Shown one piece after another: positions 43,323-51,580 of a stretch of 64,000 nucleotides of DNA. Made by a program: the position numbers and the translations under genes. Each line of letters begins with the position of its first letter. The first letter of the stretch is position 1. The notes beneath the pieces are model-generated. The model made no database searches and had not been told where the DNA came from. It worked only from the letters and a program-made list of their open reading frames with translations. The stretch is from Catellatospora sp. TT07R-123 (lineage in GTDB: Bacteria > Actinomycetota > Actinomycetes > Mycobacteriales > Micromonosporaceae), in NCBI RefSeq assembly GCF_018327705.1, contig NZ_BNEM01000001.1, forward strand, positions 496,001-560,000, in the 5' to 3' direction.

Positions 43323-44780
43323 GTGTCCCGCCAACTGCTCGACTCCCCCGCCAAGCCCGACAACGCGATCGCAGGTCGGACCCCGCCCGTGATCAGGCTG
43401 CTCGTGCTGGCCACGTTCGTCGTCATTCTCAATGAGACGATCATGATCAACGCGATACCCAACCTGATGGGCGCGCTGAAGATAACCGAGCAGACGGCGC
43501 AGTGGCTCTCGACCGCGTTCATGCTGACCATGGCCGCGGTGATTCCGATCACCGGATGGTTCCTGCAGCGGGTGTCCACCCGCGGCGCCTACGCCACGGC
43601 GATGGGCCTGTTCCTGTCCGGCACCGCGGCGGCCATCGTCGCACCGGGCTTCGAGCTGCTCCTCGCCGCCCGCGTCGTCCAGGCGTCCGGCACGGCCGTG
43701 ATGATGCCCCTGCTGATGACCACGCTGATGCATGTCGTGCCGGAGCAGGACCGGGGCAAGGTGATGGGCAACGTCACCCTGGCCATCTCGGTCGCGCCCG
43801 CGATGGGCCCGGCGCTGTCCGGGGTGATCCTCAACTTCGGGTCCTGGCGCCTGCTGTTCGCCGTGGTCCTGCCCATCGCCGCCCTGATCACCTGGGGCGG
43901 CATGAAGCAGCTCGACAACGTCGGCGAGCCCGAGGTCAGCACGATCGACTGGTCCAGCGTGGTCCTGGCCGCCCTCGGCTTCGGCGGCCTGGTCTACGGG
44001 CTCAGCCGGTTCCAGGGCGCGGACACCGGCCTGGCGGCCGGAATCGTCGTGGCCGGGCTGGCGGCCATCGCCGTCTTCGTGGTGCGCCAGCTGTCGCTGC
44101 AGAAGACCGGGTCGCCGCTCATGGACCTGCGGACGCTCAAGCACCGCACCTACACCGTCGCGCTCATCCTGATGTCGGTCGCCTTCATGGCGATGCTCGG
44201 CTCGATGATCCTGCTGCCCCTCTACCTGCAGAACATCCGGGGCCTCAGCGCGTTGCAGGCCGGGCTGCTCGTGATGCCCGGCAGCCTGGCCATGGGCCTG
44301 CTCGGACCGACCGTGGGCCGCCTGTTCGACAGGTTCGGGGGCCGAGTCCTGGTCATCCCCGGCGCGGTCGCGATCACGCTGTCGCTCGCCGGCCTCACCC
44401 AGGCCTCGATGACCATGCCGTACTGGCAGCTGCTCGGCCTGCACACCATGCTGATGGTGGGTCTCGCCGCGACCTTCACCCCGGTCTTCACGCTGGGGCT
44501 CGGCGCGGTTCCACCAGCCCTCTACGCCCACGGCAGCTCCATCCTGGGCACGCTCCAGCAGGTGGCAGCGGCCCTCGGCACCGCACTCGTCGTCACGGTC
44601 ATGAGCGCGCGAGCCGATTCACTACAGGCACGGGGTGTCGACGCTACGGCCGCCAGCCTCGACGGCATGCGGCTGGCGTTCCTCATCGGCGTCGTCCTGT
44701 CCGTCGGCGTGATCATCACCGCCCTGCTGCTGCCCGCCAGGGCTGACAGCAACGCCGAGCACGCCGGAGTCGGTCACTGA
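43323..44780 (+). CDS. MFS drug exporter, DHA2 (EmrB/QacA-like, 14 TM)
   Basis: A 485-residue membrane transporter with about 14 hydrophobic segments. DHA2 hallmarks: LNETIMINAIPNLMGALKI in the first segment (motif D1), the WLSTAFMLTMAAVIPITGWF second segment, motif C GPALSGVIL near residue 165, and the long loop RTLKHRTYT. It is probably a proton-driven efflux pump for a drug or metabolite. I favour GTG 43323, with GAGG four bases before it; ATG 43287 in the same frame lacks a ribosome site but would add 12 residues. A strong terminator follows the stop. Confidence 0.88.
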   Translation: MSRQLLDSPAKPDNAIAGRTPPVIRLLVLATFVVILNETIMINAIPNLMGALKITEQTAQWLSTAFMLTMAAVIPITGWFLQRVSTRGAYATAMGLFLSGTAAAIVAPGFELLLAARVVQASGTAVMMPLLMTTLMHVVPEQDRGKVMGNVTLAISVAPAMGPALSGVILNFGSWRLLFAVVLPIAALITWGGMKQLDNVGEPEVSTIDWSSVVLAALGFGGLVYGLSRFQGADTGLAAGIVVAGLAAIAVFVVRQLSLQKTGSPLMDLRTLKHRTYTVALILMSVAFMAMLGSMILLPLYLQNIRGLSALQAGLLVMPGSLAMGLLGPTVGRLFDRFGGRVLVIPGAVAITLSLAGLTQASMTMPYWQLLGLHTMLMVGLAATFTPVFTLGLGAVPPALYAHGSSILGTLQQVAAALGTALVVTVMSARADSLQARGVDATAASLDGMRLAFLIGVVLSVGVIITALLLPARADSNAEHAGVGH

Positions 44781-44782
44781 GT

Positions 44783-44811
44783 CCGCCGGGCGGGCACAGC
44801 CCGCCCGGCGG
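44783..44811. terminator. Strong terminator after the MFS gene
   Basis: A perfect 13-bp stem (CCGCCGGGCGGGC and complement) with a 3-base ACA loop starts 3 bases after the MFS stop codon. Confidence 0.8.
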
Positions 44812-44841
44812 CACCCGTCGGCATAGTTCTGGAAATAAACT

Positions 44842-44869
44842 TTGCAGTAAGCGTCGACTGTGCTATCAA
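44842..44869 (+). promoter_or_regulatory. Promoter upstream of the condensation-enzyme gene
   Basis: TTGCAG (44842-44847), a 16-base spacer and TATCAA (44864-44869) lie in a short AT-rich island (about 44823-44895), 65 bases before the GTG start. Confidence 0.6.
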
Positions 44870-44934
44870 ATACATGCGGATACATAGATGGCATCAGGCG
44901 CGGGTTTGACGCGCCGCGACGAGGGGTTGTCTGA

Positions 44935-46248
44935 GTGCAGGTCATCCCGCGCCGCGACACGCCGTACGGCACCGCGCCGCTGTCCCTGTTGCAGCAGCGA
45001 TGGTGGCATCTGTGCACGGCATACGAGGGCGACGCGTCGCCGATCGTGGTGATCGCCGACCGCATCACCGCGCCACTGGACGTGCCCGCGTTCACGGCGG
45101 CCGTGGACGCACTCGCCGACCGGCACGACGTCCTGCGCACCACGTTCGCCGTCGGCCCCGACGGGCCGCGACAGGTGATCGCACCACCCGGTGGCCTGGT
45201 GACGGAGCTGCACGACGTGTCGGGCGATGCCGACCCGCCCGCACGGGCACGCGAACTGGTCGCGGAACTCGCCCGAACGCTGCTCGACCTCGACGGCGGC
45301 ACGCTGGTGCGCTCCCGCCTGATCCGCCTCGGCCCGGACGACCACGTCTGGTGCCTGGCGGTGCACCACATCCTGGCCGACGGCGAGTCGGCGATGATCC
45401 TGCAACGCGAGGCGGTGGCCCTCTACCGGGGCGAACCGCTGCCCGAGCCGTACATCGGGTATGCCGACTTCGCCGCCTGGCAGTGCGCCGACACCACCGG
45501 AGACCGGGATCTGGCCTGGTGGGCCGACCGGCTGCGCGGCGTGCCGCCGCTGGAGCTGCCCACCGACCTGCCCCGCCCGCCGGCCAAGACGCTGCGCGGC
45601 GGCCAGGTCGACGTGCGTATCGCGGCACCGGACGCGGACGCGCTGGACCGGTTCGCCCGGCAGCGGCGGGCCACCCCGTTCATGGTGCTGGTCACCGCGC
45701 TGCTGGTGGTGCTCGCGAGACGTTCGGGGCAGACCGATCTGTGTGTGGGCATGCCGGTGTCCGGCCGCCTGCTGGAGGAGACCGAGCGCACGGTCGGCCT
45801 GTTCGCCAACACCATCGCGCTGCGGGTCGACCTGTCCGGAGGCCCTGATCTCGGCGAACTGCTGGGGCGGGTCCGCGCCGCGGCCATCGACGGGCTGGCC
45901 CGGCAGGCGGTGCCGTTCGGGCAGGTCGTCGCCGCCGTCGACCCGGACGCCGACCGCTCCCGCACCCCGGTCTTCCAGGTCACCGCCGTGCTGCACACGC
46001 ATACCGCCGGCGGGCTGGCCGATCCGCACTGGCGGCCGTTCGCCCAGGCCTCCCCGCAGATCCTGCACGACCTGGGGGTCGATGCCTGGCGCGAGCCCGA
46101 CGGCCTGGAGTTGACGCTGCGCTACGACACCGCTCTGTTCACCGGGGACACCGCCGCGGCGATGGCCGACGAGATCATCGCGGTGCTCCGGGACCTGGCC
46201 GAGGGCGCCACGCCGCCGGTGTTCACGCCGCAGCCGCGGCAGGAGTAG
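44935..46248 (+). CDS. Stand-alone NRPS-type condensation enzyme
   Basis: A 437-residue single condensation (C) domain with the catalytic motif HHILADG (HHxxxDG, residues about 144-150), the N-terminal LSLLQQRWW-type C1 motif, HDVLRTTF (C2) and VGMPVSGR and VGLFANTIALRV (C4/C5). No adenylation, carrier or thioesterase domain is attached, and none is encoded nearby. Free C enzymes make amide or ester bonds in natural-product pathways, using a carrier-bound or free acceptor. The GTG at 44935 is preceded by GAGGGG. It has its own promoter and sits between an exporter and an unrelated kinase-like gene. Confidence 0.85.
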   Translation: MQVIPRRDTPYGTAPLSLLQQRWWHLCTAYEGDASPIVVIADRITAPLDVPAFTAAVDALADRHDVLRTTFAVGPDGPRQVIAPPGGLVTELHDVSGDADPPARARELVAELARTLLDLDGGTLVRSRLIRLGPDDHVWCLAVHHILADGESAMILQREAVALYRGEPLPEPYIGYADFAAWQCADTTGDRDLAWWADRLRGVPPLELPTDLPRPPAKTLRGGQVDVRIAAPDADALDRFARQRRATPFMVLVTALLVVLARRSGQTDLCVGMPVSGRLLEETERTVGLFANTIALRVDLSGGPDLGELLGRVRAAAIDGLARQAVPFGQVVAAVDPDADRSRTPVFQVTAVLHTHTAGGLADPHWRPFAQASPQILHDLGVDAWREPDGLELTLRYDTALFTGDTAAAMADEIIAVLRDLAEGATPPVFTPQPRQE

Positions 46249-46320
46249 CCACCCGGTGTTCCTCAGCCGGTGCACGTCGGCAGAGAGCAGCGATGTTCGC
46301 AGCCCCGTACGATGTGGCCC

Positions 46321-47055
46321 GTGGCGTGGGAGGCACTTGGGCAGTGGGGTGACGACGTCGCTCGCGTCGAACCGCTCACCGGCGGAGTCGCCAACGACGT
46401 GTGGAGCGTGCGCCTCAACGGACAGCTCGCGGTCGGTCGTCGCGGCACCAGGAGCGACGCCGATCTCGCGTGGGAGACCGAGCTGCTCGTCTACCTCGAC
46501 CGGGCAGGTCTGACCGTGCCCGTGCCGATCCCCACCACGGACGGCCGGCTGTTCGCCGACGGCTTGGTCGTGATGACCTACCTGGACGGCGGACCGCCCG
46601 AGACGCGGGCCGACTGGCGTCGCGTGGCCGGCACGCTCCGCGAGCTGCACCGGTTGACGCGGGGCTGGCCGCAGCGTCCGGGCTGGCGGTCGTCGGGCGA
46701 CCTCCTGCACGCCGATACCGGGACGAAGATCGACCTCGGTGCGATGCCCTCGGAGGGCGTCGCCCGGTGCCGGGCCGCGTGGGCGCGGCTCACCGGGCGT
46801 CCGACCTGCGTCGTCCACGGCAATCCCGCCAACCCCGGCAACATCCGCATGACCGCGGACCGGGTCGCGCTGATCGACTGGGACGAGTCGCACGTCGACG
46901 TCCCCGACCTCGACCTCGTGCTGCCCGGCAACGCCGCCGACCTCGACGACGGCACGTACGACGTCGCCGCGCAGGCGTCGGCCGCGTGGGAGGCCGCCGT
47001 CTGCTGGGACGACGGGTACGCGGTCAAGCGGCTCGCCGAAGTCCGAGCCGTCTGA
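46321..47055 (+). CDS. APH-family kinase-like protein with degenerate catalytic loop
   Basis: A 244-residue protein of the aminoglycoside/choline-kinase-like phosphotransferase fold: GGVANDVWSVR nucleotide loop, TYLDGGPPE hinge, RELHRLTRGW and a terminal IDWDESHVDVPDLDL. The Brenner motif, normally HGDxxxxN, reads HGNPANPGN (near residue 163): the catalytic Asp is Asn and one residue is inserted. The metal-binding Asp of IDWD is kept. It may bind a ligand without phosphorylating it. GTG 46321 is chosen because TACGAT (46308-46313) lies 7 bases upstream, giving a leaderless message; ATG 46312 in frame is the alternative. Confidence 0.75.
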   Translation: MAWEALGQWGDDVARVEPLTGGVANDVWSVRLNGQLAVGRRGTRSDADLAWETELLVYLDRAGLTVPVPIPTTDGRLFADGLVVMTYLDGGPPETRADWRRVAGTLRELHRLTRGWPQRPGWRSSGDLLHADTGTKIDLGAMPSEGVARCRAAWARLTGRPTCVVHGNPANPGNIRMTADRVALIDWDESHVDVPDLDLVLPGNAADLDDGTYDVAAQASAAWEAAVCWDDGYAVKRLAEVRAV

Positions 47056-47106
47056 GAACCGGAACCTGGACCGGGCTGACGGCGGTCTCGCCTTGGCACA
47101 GGGACC

Positions 47107-48477
47107 TCACCAGACCGTCAGCAGGAGATGGTTGACCGCCAGAGCGGTGACGGCACCGGCGGTCAGCCAGCCGCGGCGGCTCTCGGCGGGCAGCAGCGCC
47201 GCCCCGGCGATCGCCCAGGCGGCGAACGGCAGCCAGATGCGTTCCACCTCGGCCTTGCTCAGCCCGGACAGGTCCGCGGTCACGACTGCCAGCAGTGCCG
47301 CGACCGGCAGCAGCACGTGTGCGGTCCGGTGGCGTGGCAGCGCGCTGAGCGCCCGTCGGGCGACGACGGCGGTGGCGGGACCTGCGGACAGCAGAAATGC
47401 CGCGAGGTTGGCGAACACCCAGTAGCCGTAGGCTCGTTCGGAGGCGACGCCCTGGTAGTAGCGCTGGACGACGAGGTGGTAGCCGTCGAGCCACCAGAAG
47501 CCGGCCGCGGTGAACGCTGCCGCGACGGCCAGCCCGGCCGCGACGGCTGTGCCCGTCATCAGGCCGAGGTGCTTCCATCCGGCCCGCCCCGATGCGGCCC
47601 AGACGACGGCGCCCACGACGGGGGCGAGCAGCACCAGGCCATAAGACAGGTAGCAGCCGTAGGCGAGCAGCGCGCCGGCGGCCAGGGCGCAGCAGGTGGC
47701 GCGGCCGCGTCGGCCGGTGGCCAGCGCCGTGGCCAGCAGTGCGACGCCGATGCTGGTGAGACCGGTGAACAGGCCGTCGGCGGAGGCGCCGATCCATACC
47801 GCGCCGGGTGTCAGCACCAGGAACGGCACGGCGGCGCGGGCGGCGGCCTGCTGGCCCAGGGCCCTCAGCGTGACGGGTACGGCGACGGCGGCCAGCGAGC
47901 CGGTCAGGATGCACGCGAGGGCGGCCGCGCCTCCGCCGCCGAGGCCGATGCGGTCGAGCCAGACGAAGATCAGTAGGACGCCCGGAGGGTGCCCGGAGAC
48001 GTGTGTGGTCCACGAGTCGGGTTGGAAGTCGAGGATGCGGCTGGTGAACTCGCGCAGCATGCTGGGGATGTCGGTGGTGGCCGGCACCTCGGTGAGGTAC
48101 TCGGCCTGCGCGGTGAGCCGCCCGGCCAGTCCCCGCTGCCATCCGTCGATCATGGCGAGGCTGAACGTCCAGACCACCGCGGCGGCGTAGGCAGCCGGTA
48201 GCAGACGTCGCCAGGGCAGTGCGGCGGCCAGGCGCGGACCGTGCAGGATCACGGCCGCCGCGGTGGCGAGCGCGGCCGGGGTGCCGGGGCCGATGTGCGG
48301 GCGCCAGAGTGCGTACAGGGGTGCCGCCTGGGCCTGCACCGGCGCGCCGGTGAGGTTCAGGACCACCCCGGCGGCGATCGAGGCGGCGACGAGGGCGGCC
48401 GCGACGGCGGTCGTGACGCGGTCGGCGCGGGGGAAGGCGGTGCCGGCGGCGGGTGTGGGCGTACGGAGGTCGAGCAT
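47107..48477 (-). CDS. Polytopic membrane protein, GT-C glycosyltransferase-like
   Basis: A 456-residue protein with ten or more membrane segments and a first extracytoplasmic loop containing the acidic/aromatic stretch ILDFQPDSWTTHVSGHPPG. This HxxPPG-type loop and the overall topology resemble polyprenyl-phosphate-dependent GT-C mannosyltransferases. The family call is tentative, as no DxD near the first segment is clear. It lies one base after the epimerase stop (ATG 48477); a GTG at 48486 is possible. Together with the epimerase it forms a two-gene minus-strand operon divergent from the GT2 operon, suggesting a shared glycan pathway. Confidence 0.7.
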   Translation of the reverse strand: MLDLRTPTPAAGTAFPRADRVTTAVAAALVAASIAAGVVLNLTGAPVQAQAAPLYALWRPHIGPGTPAALATAAAVILHGPRLAAALPWRRLLPAAYAAAVVWTFSLAMIDGWQRGLAGRLTAQAEYLTEVPATTDIPSMLREFTSRILDFQPDSWTTHVSGHPPGVLLIFVWLDRIGLGGGGAAALACILTGSLAAVAVPVTLRALGQQAAARAAVPFLVLTPGAVWIGASADGLFTGLTSIGVALLATALATGRRGRATCCALAAGALLAYGCYLSYGLVLLAPVVGAVVWAASGRAGWKHLGLMTGTAVAAGLAVAAAFTAAGFWWLDGYHLVVQRYYQGVASERAYGYWVFANLAAFLLSAGPATAVVARRALSALPRHRTAHVLLPVAALLAVVTADLSGLSKAEVERIWLPFAAWAIAGAALLPAESRRGWLTAGAVTALAVNHLLLTVW

Positions 48478-48478
48478 G

Positions 48479-49534
48479 TCAGGCACGCAGCGGCGCTACG
48501 GCGAACTCAGCCAGCCCCGCGGTGAACGGTGTGCTGGCGGTGAAGCCGATGTCGGCCGCCGCGCGCCGGGGTGAGGCGACGATGTGCCGGACGTCGCCGG
48601 CCCGGTAGGCGCCGGTGACCTCCGGCGGTGGGCCGCCCATCGCGGTGGCGAGGGTGGCGGCCAGGTCGGCGATGGTGCGCGGGTCGCCGGAGGCGATGTT
48701 GTAGGCCCGCAGTCCCGGCTCGGGCCGGGTGTCCAGGGCCGACAGCGCGGCTAGGTTGGCGGCGGCGACGTCGGTGACGTGGACGAAGTCGCGGCGCTGC
48801 TGACCGTCCTCGTACACCTGCGGGGCATCGCCGCGTTCGAGGGCGGAGCGGAAGATGGCCGCGACACCGGAATACGGGGTGTCGCGGGGCATGCCCGGTC
48901 CGTAGACGTTGTGGTAGCGCAGGGCGATGGCGCGCGCGCCGGACTCGCGGGCCCAGGCGTCGGCCAGGTGTTCCTGGGCGAGCTTGGTCGCGGCGTACAC
49001 GCTGCGGGGTTGCAGCCGGTCGTCTTCGTCCACGGTGCCGGACTCCAGGGGCATGCCGCAGGCCGGGCAGCCGGGTTCGAAGCGTCCGGCGGCGAGGTCG
49101 CCGGCGCGGCGGGGAGTGGGGCGGACCGGCCCGTGTTCGGGGCAGGCGTAGGCGCCCTCGCCGTAGACGACCATGGAGCTGGCCAGCACCAGCCGCCTTG
49201 TCCGGTGCCGGGCCATGCCCGCCAGCAGCACCGCAGTGCCCAGGTCGTTGCAGCCGACGTAGTCGGGCAGGTCGGCCAGGTCGACGCCCATACCGACCAT
49301 GGCGGCCTGGTGCACCACGGCGTCCACCTGGGCCAGAGCCGCCTCGACGGTGGCGGGATCGCGGATGTCGCCGCGCCGCACCGCGACGCCGGGGAGGTCG
49401 GGGAGCTCCGATCCGGTGCCGTGGGCGGCCGGGTGCAGGCTGTCCAGCACGGACACGTCGTGTCCCGCCGCGGCCAGGGTGCGGGTGACGTGCGAGCCGA
49501 TGAAGCCCGCGCCGCCGGTGACCAGTACGCGCAT
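48479..49534 (-). CDS. NDP-sugar epimerase/dehydratase with inserted zinc-ribbon cysteines
   Basis: A 351-residue extended SDR: NAD motif GGAGFIGSH (residues 7-15), Ser in LASSMVVYGEG, catalytic YxxxK in VYAATKLAQEH (near 190), RYHNVYGPGMPRD near 225. An insertion of about 50 residues before the YxxxK carries CxxH (CPEH) and CxxC (CPAC), which could bind zinc. It probably changes the configuration of a nucleotide sugar for the glycosyltransferases around it. ATG 49534 is favoured: TACGTT (49547-49542, minus strand) lies 7 bases upstream, so the message would be leaderless. Confidence 0.85.
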   Translation of the reverse strand: MRVLVTGGAGFIGSHVTRTLAAAGHDVSVLDSLHPAAHGTGSELPDLPGVAVRRGDIRDPATVEAALAQVDAVVHQAAMVGMGVDLADLPDYVGCNDLGTAVLLAGMARHRTRRLVLASSMVVYGEGAYACPEHGPVRPTPRRAGDLAAGRFEPGCPACGMPLESGTVDEDDRLQPRSVYAATKLAQEHLADAWARESGARAIALRYHNVYGPGMPRDTPYSGVAAIFRSALERGDAPQVYEDGQQRRDFVHVTDVAAANLAALSALDTRPEPGLRAYNIASGDPRTIADLAATLATAMGGPPPEVTGAYRAGDVRHIVASPRRAAADIGFTASTPFTAGLAEFAVAPLRA

Positions 49535-49647
49535 GAGGCACAACGTAGCCGGGCATCTGCCCGTTATGGTGCCACGTTCGCACTTCGTAATGATTTGTCA
49601 GCGTTTGATAATAATTTGGCGGGGTCGGCACCACTAGGGTCGAGATC

Positions 49648-50298
49648 ATGATTGATGTGGTGCTGCCATGCCTGAACGAGGCGGCCGCGCTGCCCGGGGT
49701 GCTCGCCGGGCTGCCCGCAGGATATCGCGCGATCGTCGCCGACAACGGATCGACCGACGGCTCGGCCGACGTGGCGCGGGCGTTCGGCGCGCAGGTCGTC
49801 ACCGTGCCGCAGCGGGGGTTCGGGGCGGCGGCCCACGCCGGGCTCACCGCCGCGACCGCCGAGGTGGTGTGCTTCGCCGACGCCGACGGCTCCTTCGATC
49901 TCGGACAGCTGCCGCTGGTCGCCGAGCCCGTCGTGGCAGGTACCGCCGACCTGGTGCTGGGCCGCCGCCGCCCGGTCCCGGGAGCGTGGCCCGCGCACGC
50001 GCGGCTGGCCAACGGGCTGCTGGCGTGGCGGCTGCGCAGCAGCCTGCGACTGCCCATCCACGACCTCGGCCCGATGCGCGCCGGCAGGCGCCAGGAGCTG
50101 CTCGGGCTGGGCCTGACCGACCGGCGTTTCGGCTACCCCCTGGAGATGATCGTGGCCGCGGCGCGCGCGGGATGGCGGGTGGCCGAGGTGAGCGTGCGCT
50201 ACAGCCCCCGCGCCGAGGGAACCCGGTCCAAAGTCACCGGCACACTGCTCGGCACCGCCCGCGCCGTGCGCGACATGTCCAAGGTCCTGGCCCGATGA
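49648..50298 (+). CDS. Family 2 glycosyltransferase (dolichol-phosphate mannose synthase-like)
   Basis: A 216-residue GT-A fold enzyme: IDVVLPCLNEAAALPGVL at the N-terminus, DNGSTDGS (near residue 33), the metal/nucleotide motif FADADGSFDLGQLP (DxD, near 75), and FGYPLEMIVAA-type core. It lacks the C-terminal membrane segments of some relatives, so it is cytosolic. TAGGGT at 49635-49640 lies 7 bases before the ATG, which suggests a leaderless operon start. It is the first of six coupled genes. Confidence 0.85.
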   Translation: MIDVVLPCLNEAAALPGVLAGLPAGYRAIVADNGSTDGSADVARAFGAQVVTVPQRGFGAAAHAGLTAATAEVVCFADADGSFDLGQLPLVAEPVVAGTADLVLGRRRPVPGAWPAHARLANGLLAWRLRSSLRLPIHDLGPMRAGRRQELLGLGLTDRRFGYPLEMIVAAARAGWRVAEVSVRYSPRAEGTRSKVTGTLLGTARAVRDMSKVLAR

Positions 50299-50942
50299 CC
50301 GCCGCTCAGCTGCTGCTGATCGCGAAGGCGCCGGTGCCCGGCCGGGTCAAGACCCGGCTGTGCCCGCCGTGTACACCGCAGCAGGCCGCCGACATCGCCG
50401 CGGCCGCCCTCGCCGACACTGTCGACGTCCTCACCGCCAGCCCGGCCGCCCGCCGGGTGCTGGTCCTCGACGGGCGGCATCCCACCCCGCCCGGGTGGTC
50501 GACCGTGCCGCAGCGCGGCGACGGGCTCGGGCCACGCCTGGCCAACGCCTACGCCGACACCGCACTGCCGGGTGTGCCGTCGGTCCTCGTCGGCATGGAC
50601 ACCCCGCAGCTCACCCCGGGTATGCTCGCCGCCGCGACCTCGGCGCTGCACGACGCGCAGGCGGTGCTGGGCCCTGCCGAGGACGGCGGCTGGTGGCTGC
50701 TGGCCCTGCGCGATCCCGCCCACGGCGCCGTGCTCACCGACGTACCGATGTCCACCGGCGACACCGCGGCCCACACGATCGCCGCGCTGCACCGGCTCAG
50801 GCTGCGCGTGACCCTGCTGGACACCCTGCGCGACGTCGACACCGCCGCCGACGCGCTGGCCGTGGCCGCGCAGCAGCCCCGCGGACGGTTCGCCGCCGCG
50901 GTCGCCGCCGGTCTGCCGGACCTCGACCAGGTGACGCGATGA
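50295..50942 (+). CDS. DUF2064 / TIGR04282-family GT-A-fold transferase
   Basis: A 215-residue nucleotide-diphospho-sugar-transferase-like protein: LLLIAKAPVPGRVKTRL (residues 6-22) and the GMDTPQLTP (near 98) and GPAEDGGWWLLAL (near 120) blocks define the family sometimes labelled arsenosugar or rSAM/selenodomain-associated transferase. It overlaps the GT2 gene by four bases (ATGA). The reaction is not established for actinobacterial members. The context suggests building or activating a sugar moiety with the flanking glycosyltransferase and methyltransferase. Confidence 0.82.
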   Translation: MTAAQLLLIAKAPVPGRVKTRLCPPCTPQQAADIAAAALADTVDVLTASPAARRVLVLDGRHPTPPGWSTVPQRGDGLGPRLANAYADTALPGVPSVLVGMDTPQLTPGMLAAATSALHDAQAVLGPAEDGGWWLLALRDPAHGAVLTDVPMSTGDTAAHTIAALHRLRLRVTLLDTLRDVDTAADALAVAAQQPRGRFAAAVAAGLPDLDQVTR

Positions 50943-51580
50943 CCAGCGCGCTCACGCTCTACGGAGGGGCGCTGCGCCGGACTGCCGCCGGCGCCGACGG
51001 GGCGCTGCACCTGACCGACCCCGCCGGACGGCTGCTGCGCCAGCTGGACACCGCCGCCTGGTACGCCGCCCCCAGCCGCGCCGACGCCGGCATGCTGGCC
51101 CGGTGCTGCGGCCCGACCCTCGACATCGGCTGCGGACCGGGCCGCCTGGCCACCGAACTGACCCGCCGCGGCGTGCCGACGCTCGGCATCGACCTCAGCC
51201 CCGCCGCGGTCCGGCTGGCCCGCTCCCGGGGCGCGCGGGCGCTGGTGCACGACGTCTTCGCGCCGCTGCCCGGCCGACGCTTCAGGCACACGCTGCTGGC
51301 CGACGGCAACATCGGCATCGGGGGCGACCCGGTTCGCCTGCTGGCCCGCTGCCGCGAGCTGCTCAGCCCGGACGGCACGGTCCTGGCCGAGGTCGACCCG
51401 CCGGGCACCCAGGGCTGGCAGGGCCCGGTCGCGCTCACCGACACCCGGCGCACCAGCGAACCGTTCGCGTGGGCCGCTGTCAGCGCCGACGAACTCGGCC
51501 CGCTGGCCGCGCGAGCCGGTCTGCGCCAGTGCGACACCTGGACCGAGGAGGGGCGATGGTTCGCCTGCCTGAACCGCTGA
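50939..51580 (+). CDS. Class I SAM-dependent methyltransferase
   Basis: A 213-residue Rossmann-fold methyltransferase: motif I LDIGCGPGRLATEL (near residue 62), the acidic loop LGIDLSPAAVRLARSRG (near 83), and a DVFAPLPG post-II strand. It has no arsenite-methyltransferase Cys set. The substrate is unknown, likely a small molecule of the operon's pathway. The ATG overlaps the DUF2064 stop by four bases, and the next gene starts inside its 3' end. Confidence 0.85.
   Translation: MTSALTLYGGALRRTAAGADGALHLTDPAGRLLRQLDTAAWYAAPSRADAGMLARCCGPTLDIGCGPGRLATELTRRGVPTLGIDLSPAAVRLARSRGARALVHDVFAPLPGRRFRHTLLADGNIGIGGDPVRLLARCRELLSPDGTVLAEVDPPGTQGWQGPVALTDTRRTSEPFAWAAVSADELGPLAARAGLRQCDTWTEEGRWFACLNR

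Noticed and set aside
42786-44531. 580-codon minus-strand frame across the MFS gene
   Set aside because: His/Gly/Gln/Arg-rich shadow of a 14-TM transporter gene; no start signal or domain.
44935-46248. Start of an NRPS biosynthetic gene cluster
   Set aside because: Only one isolated condensation enzyme is present; no adenylation or carrier domains and no tailoring genes follow.
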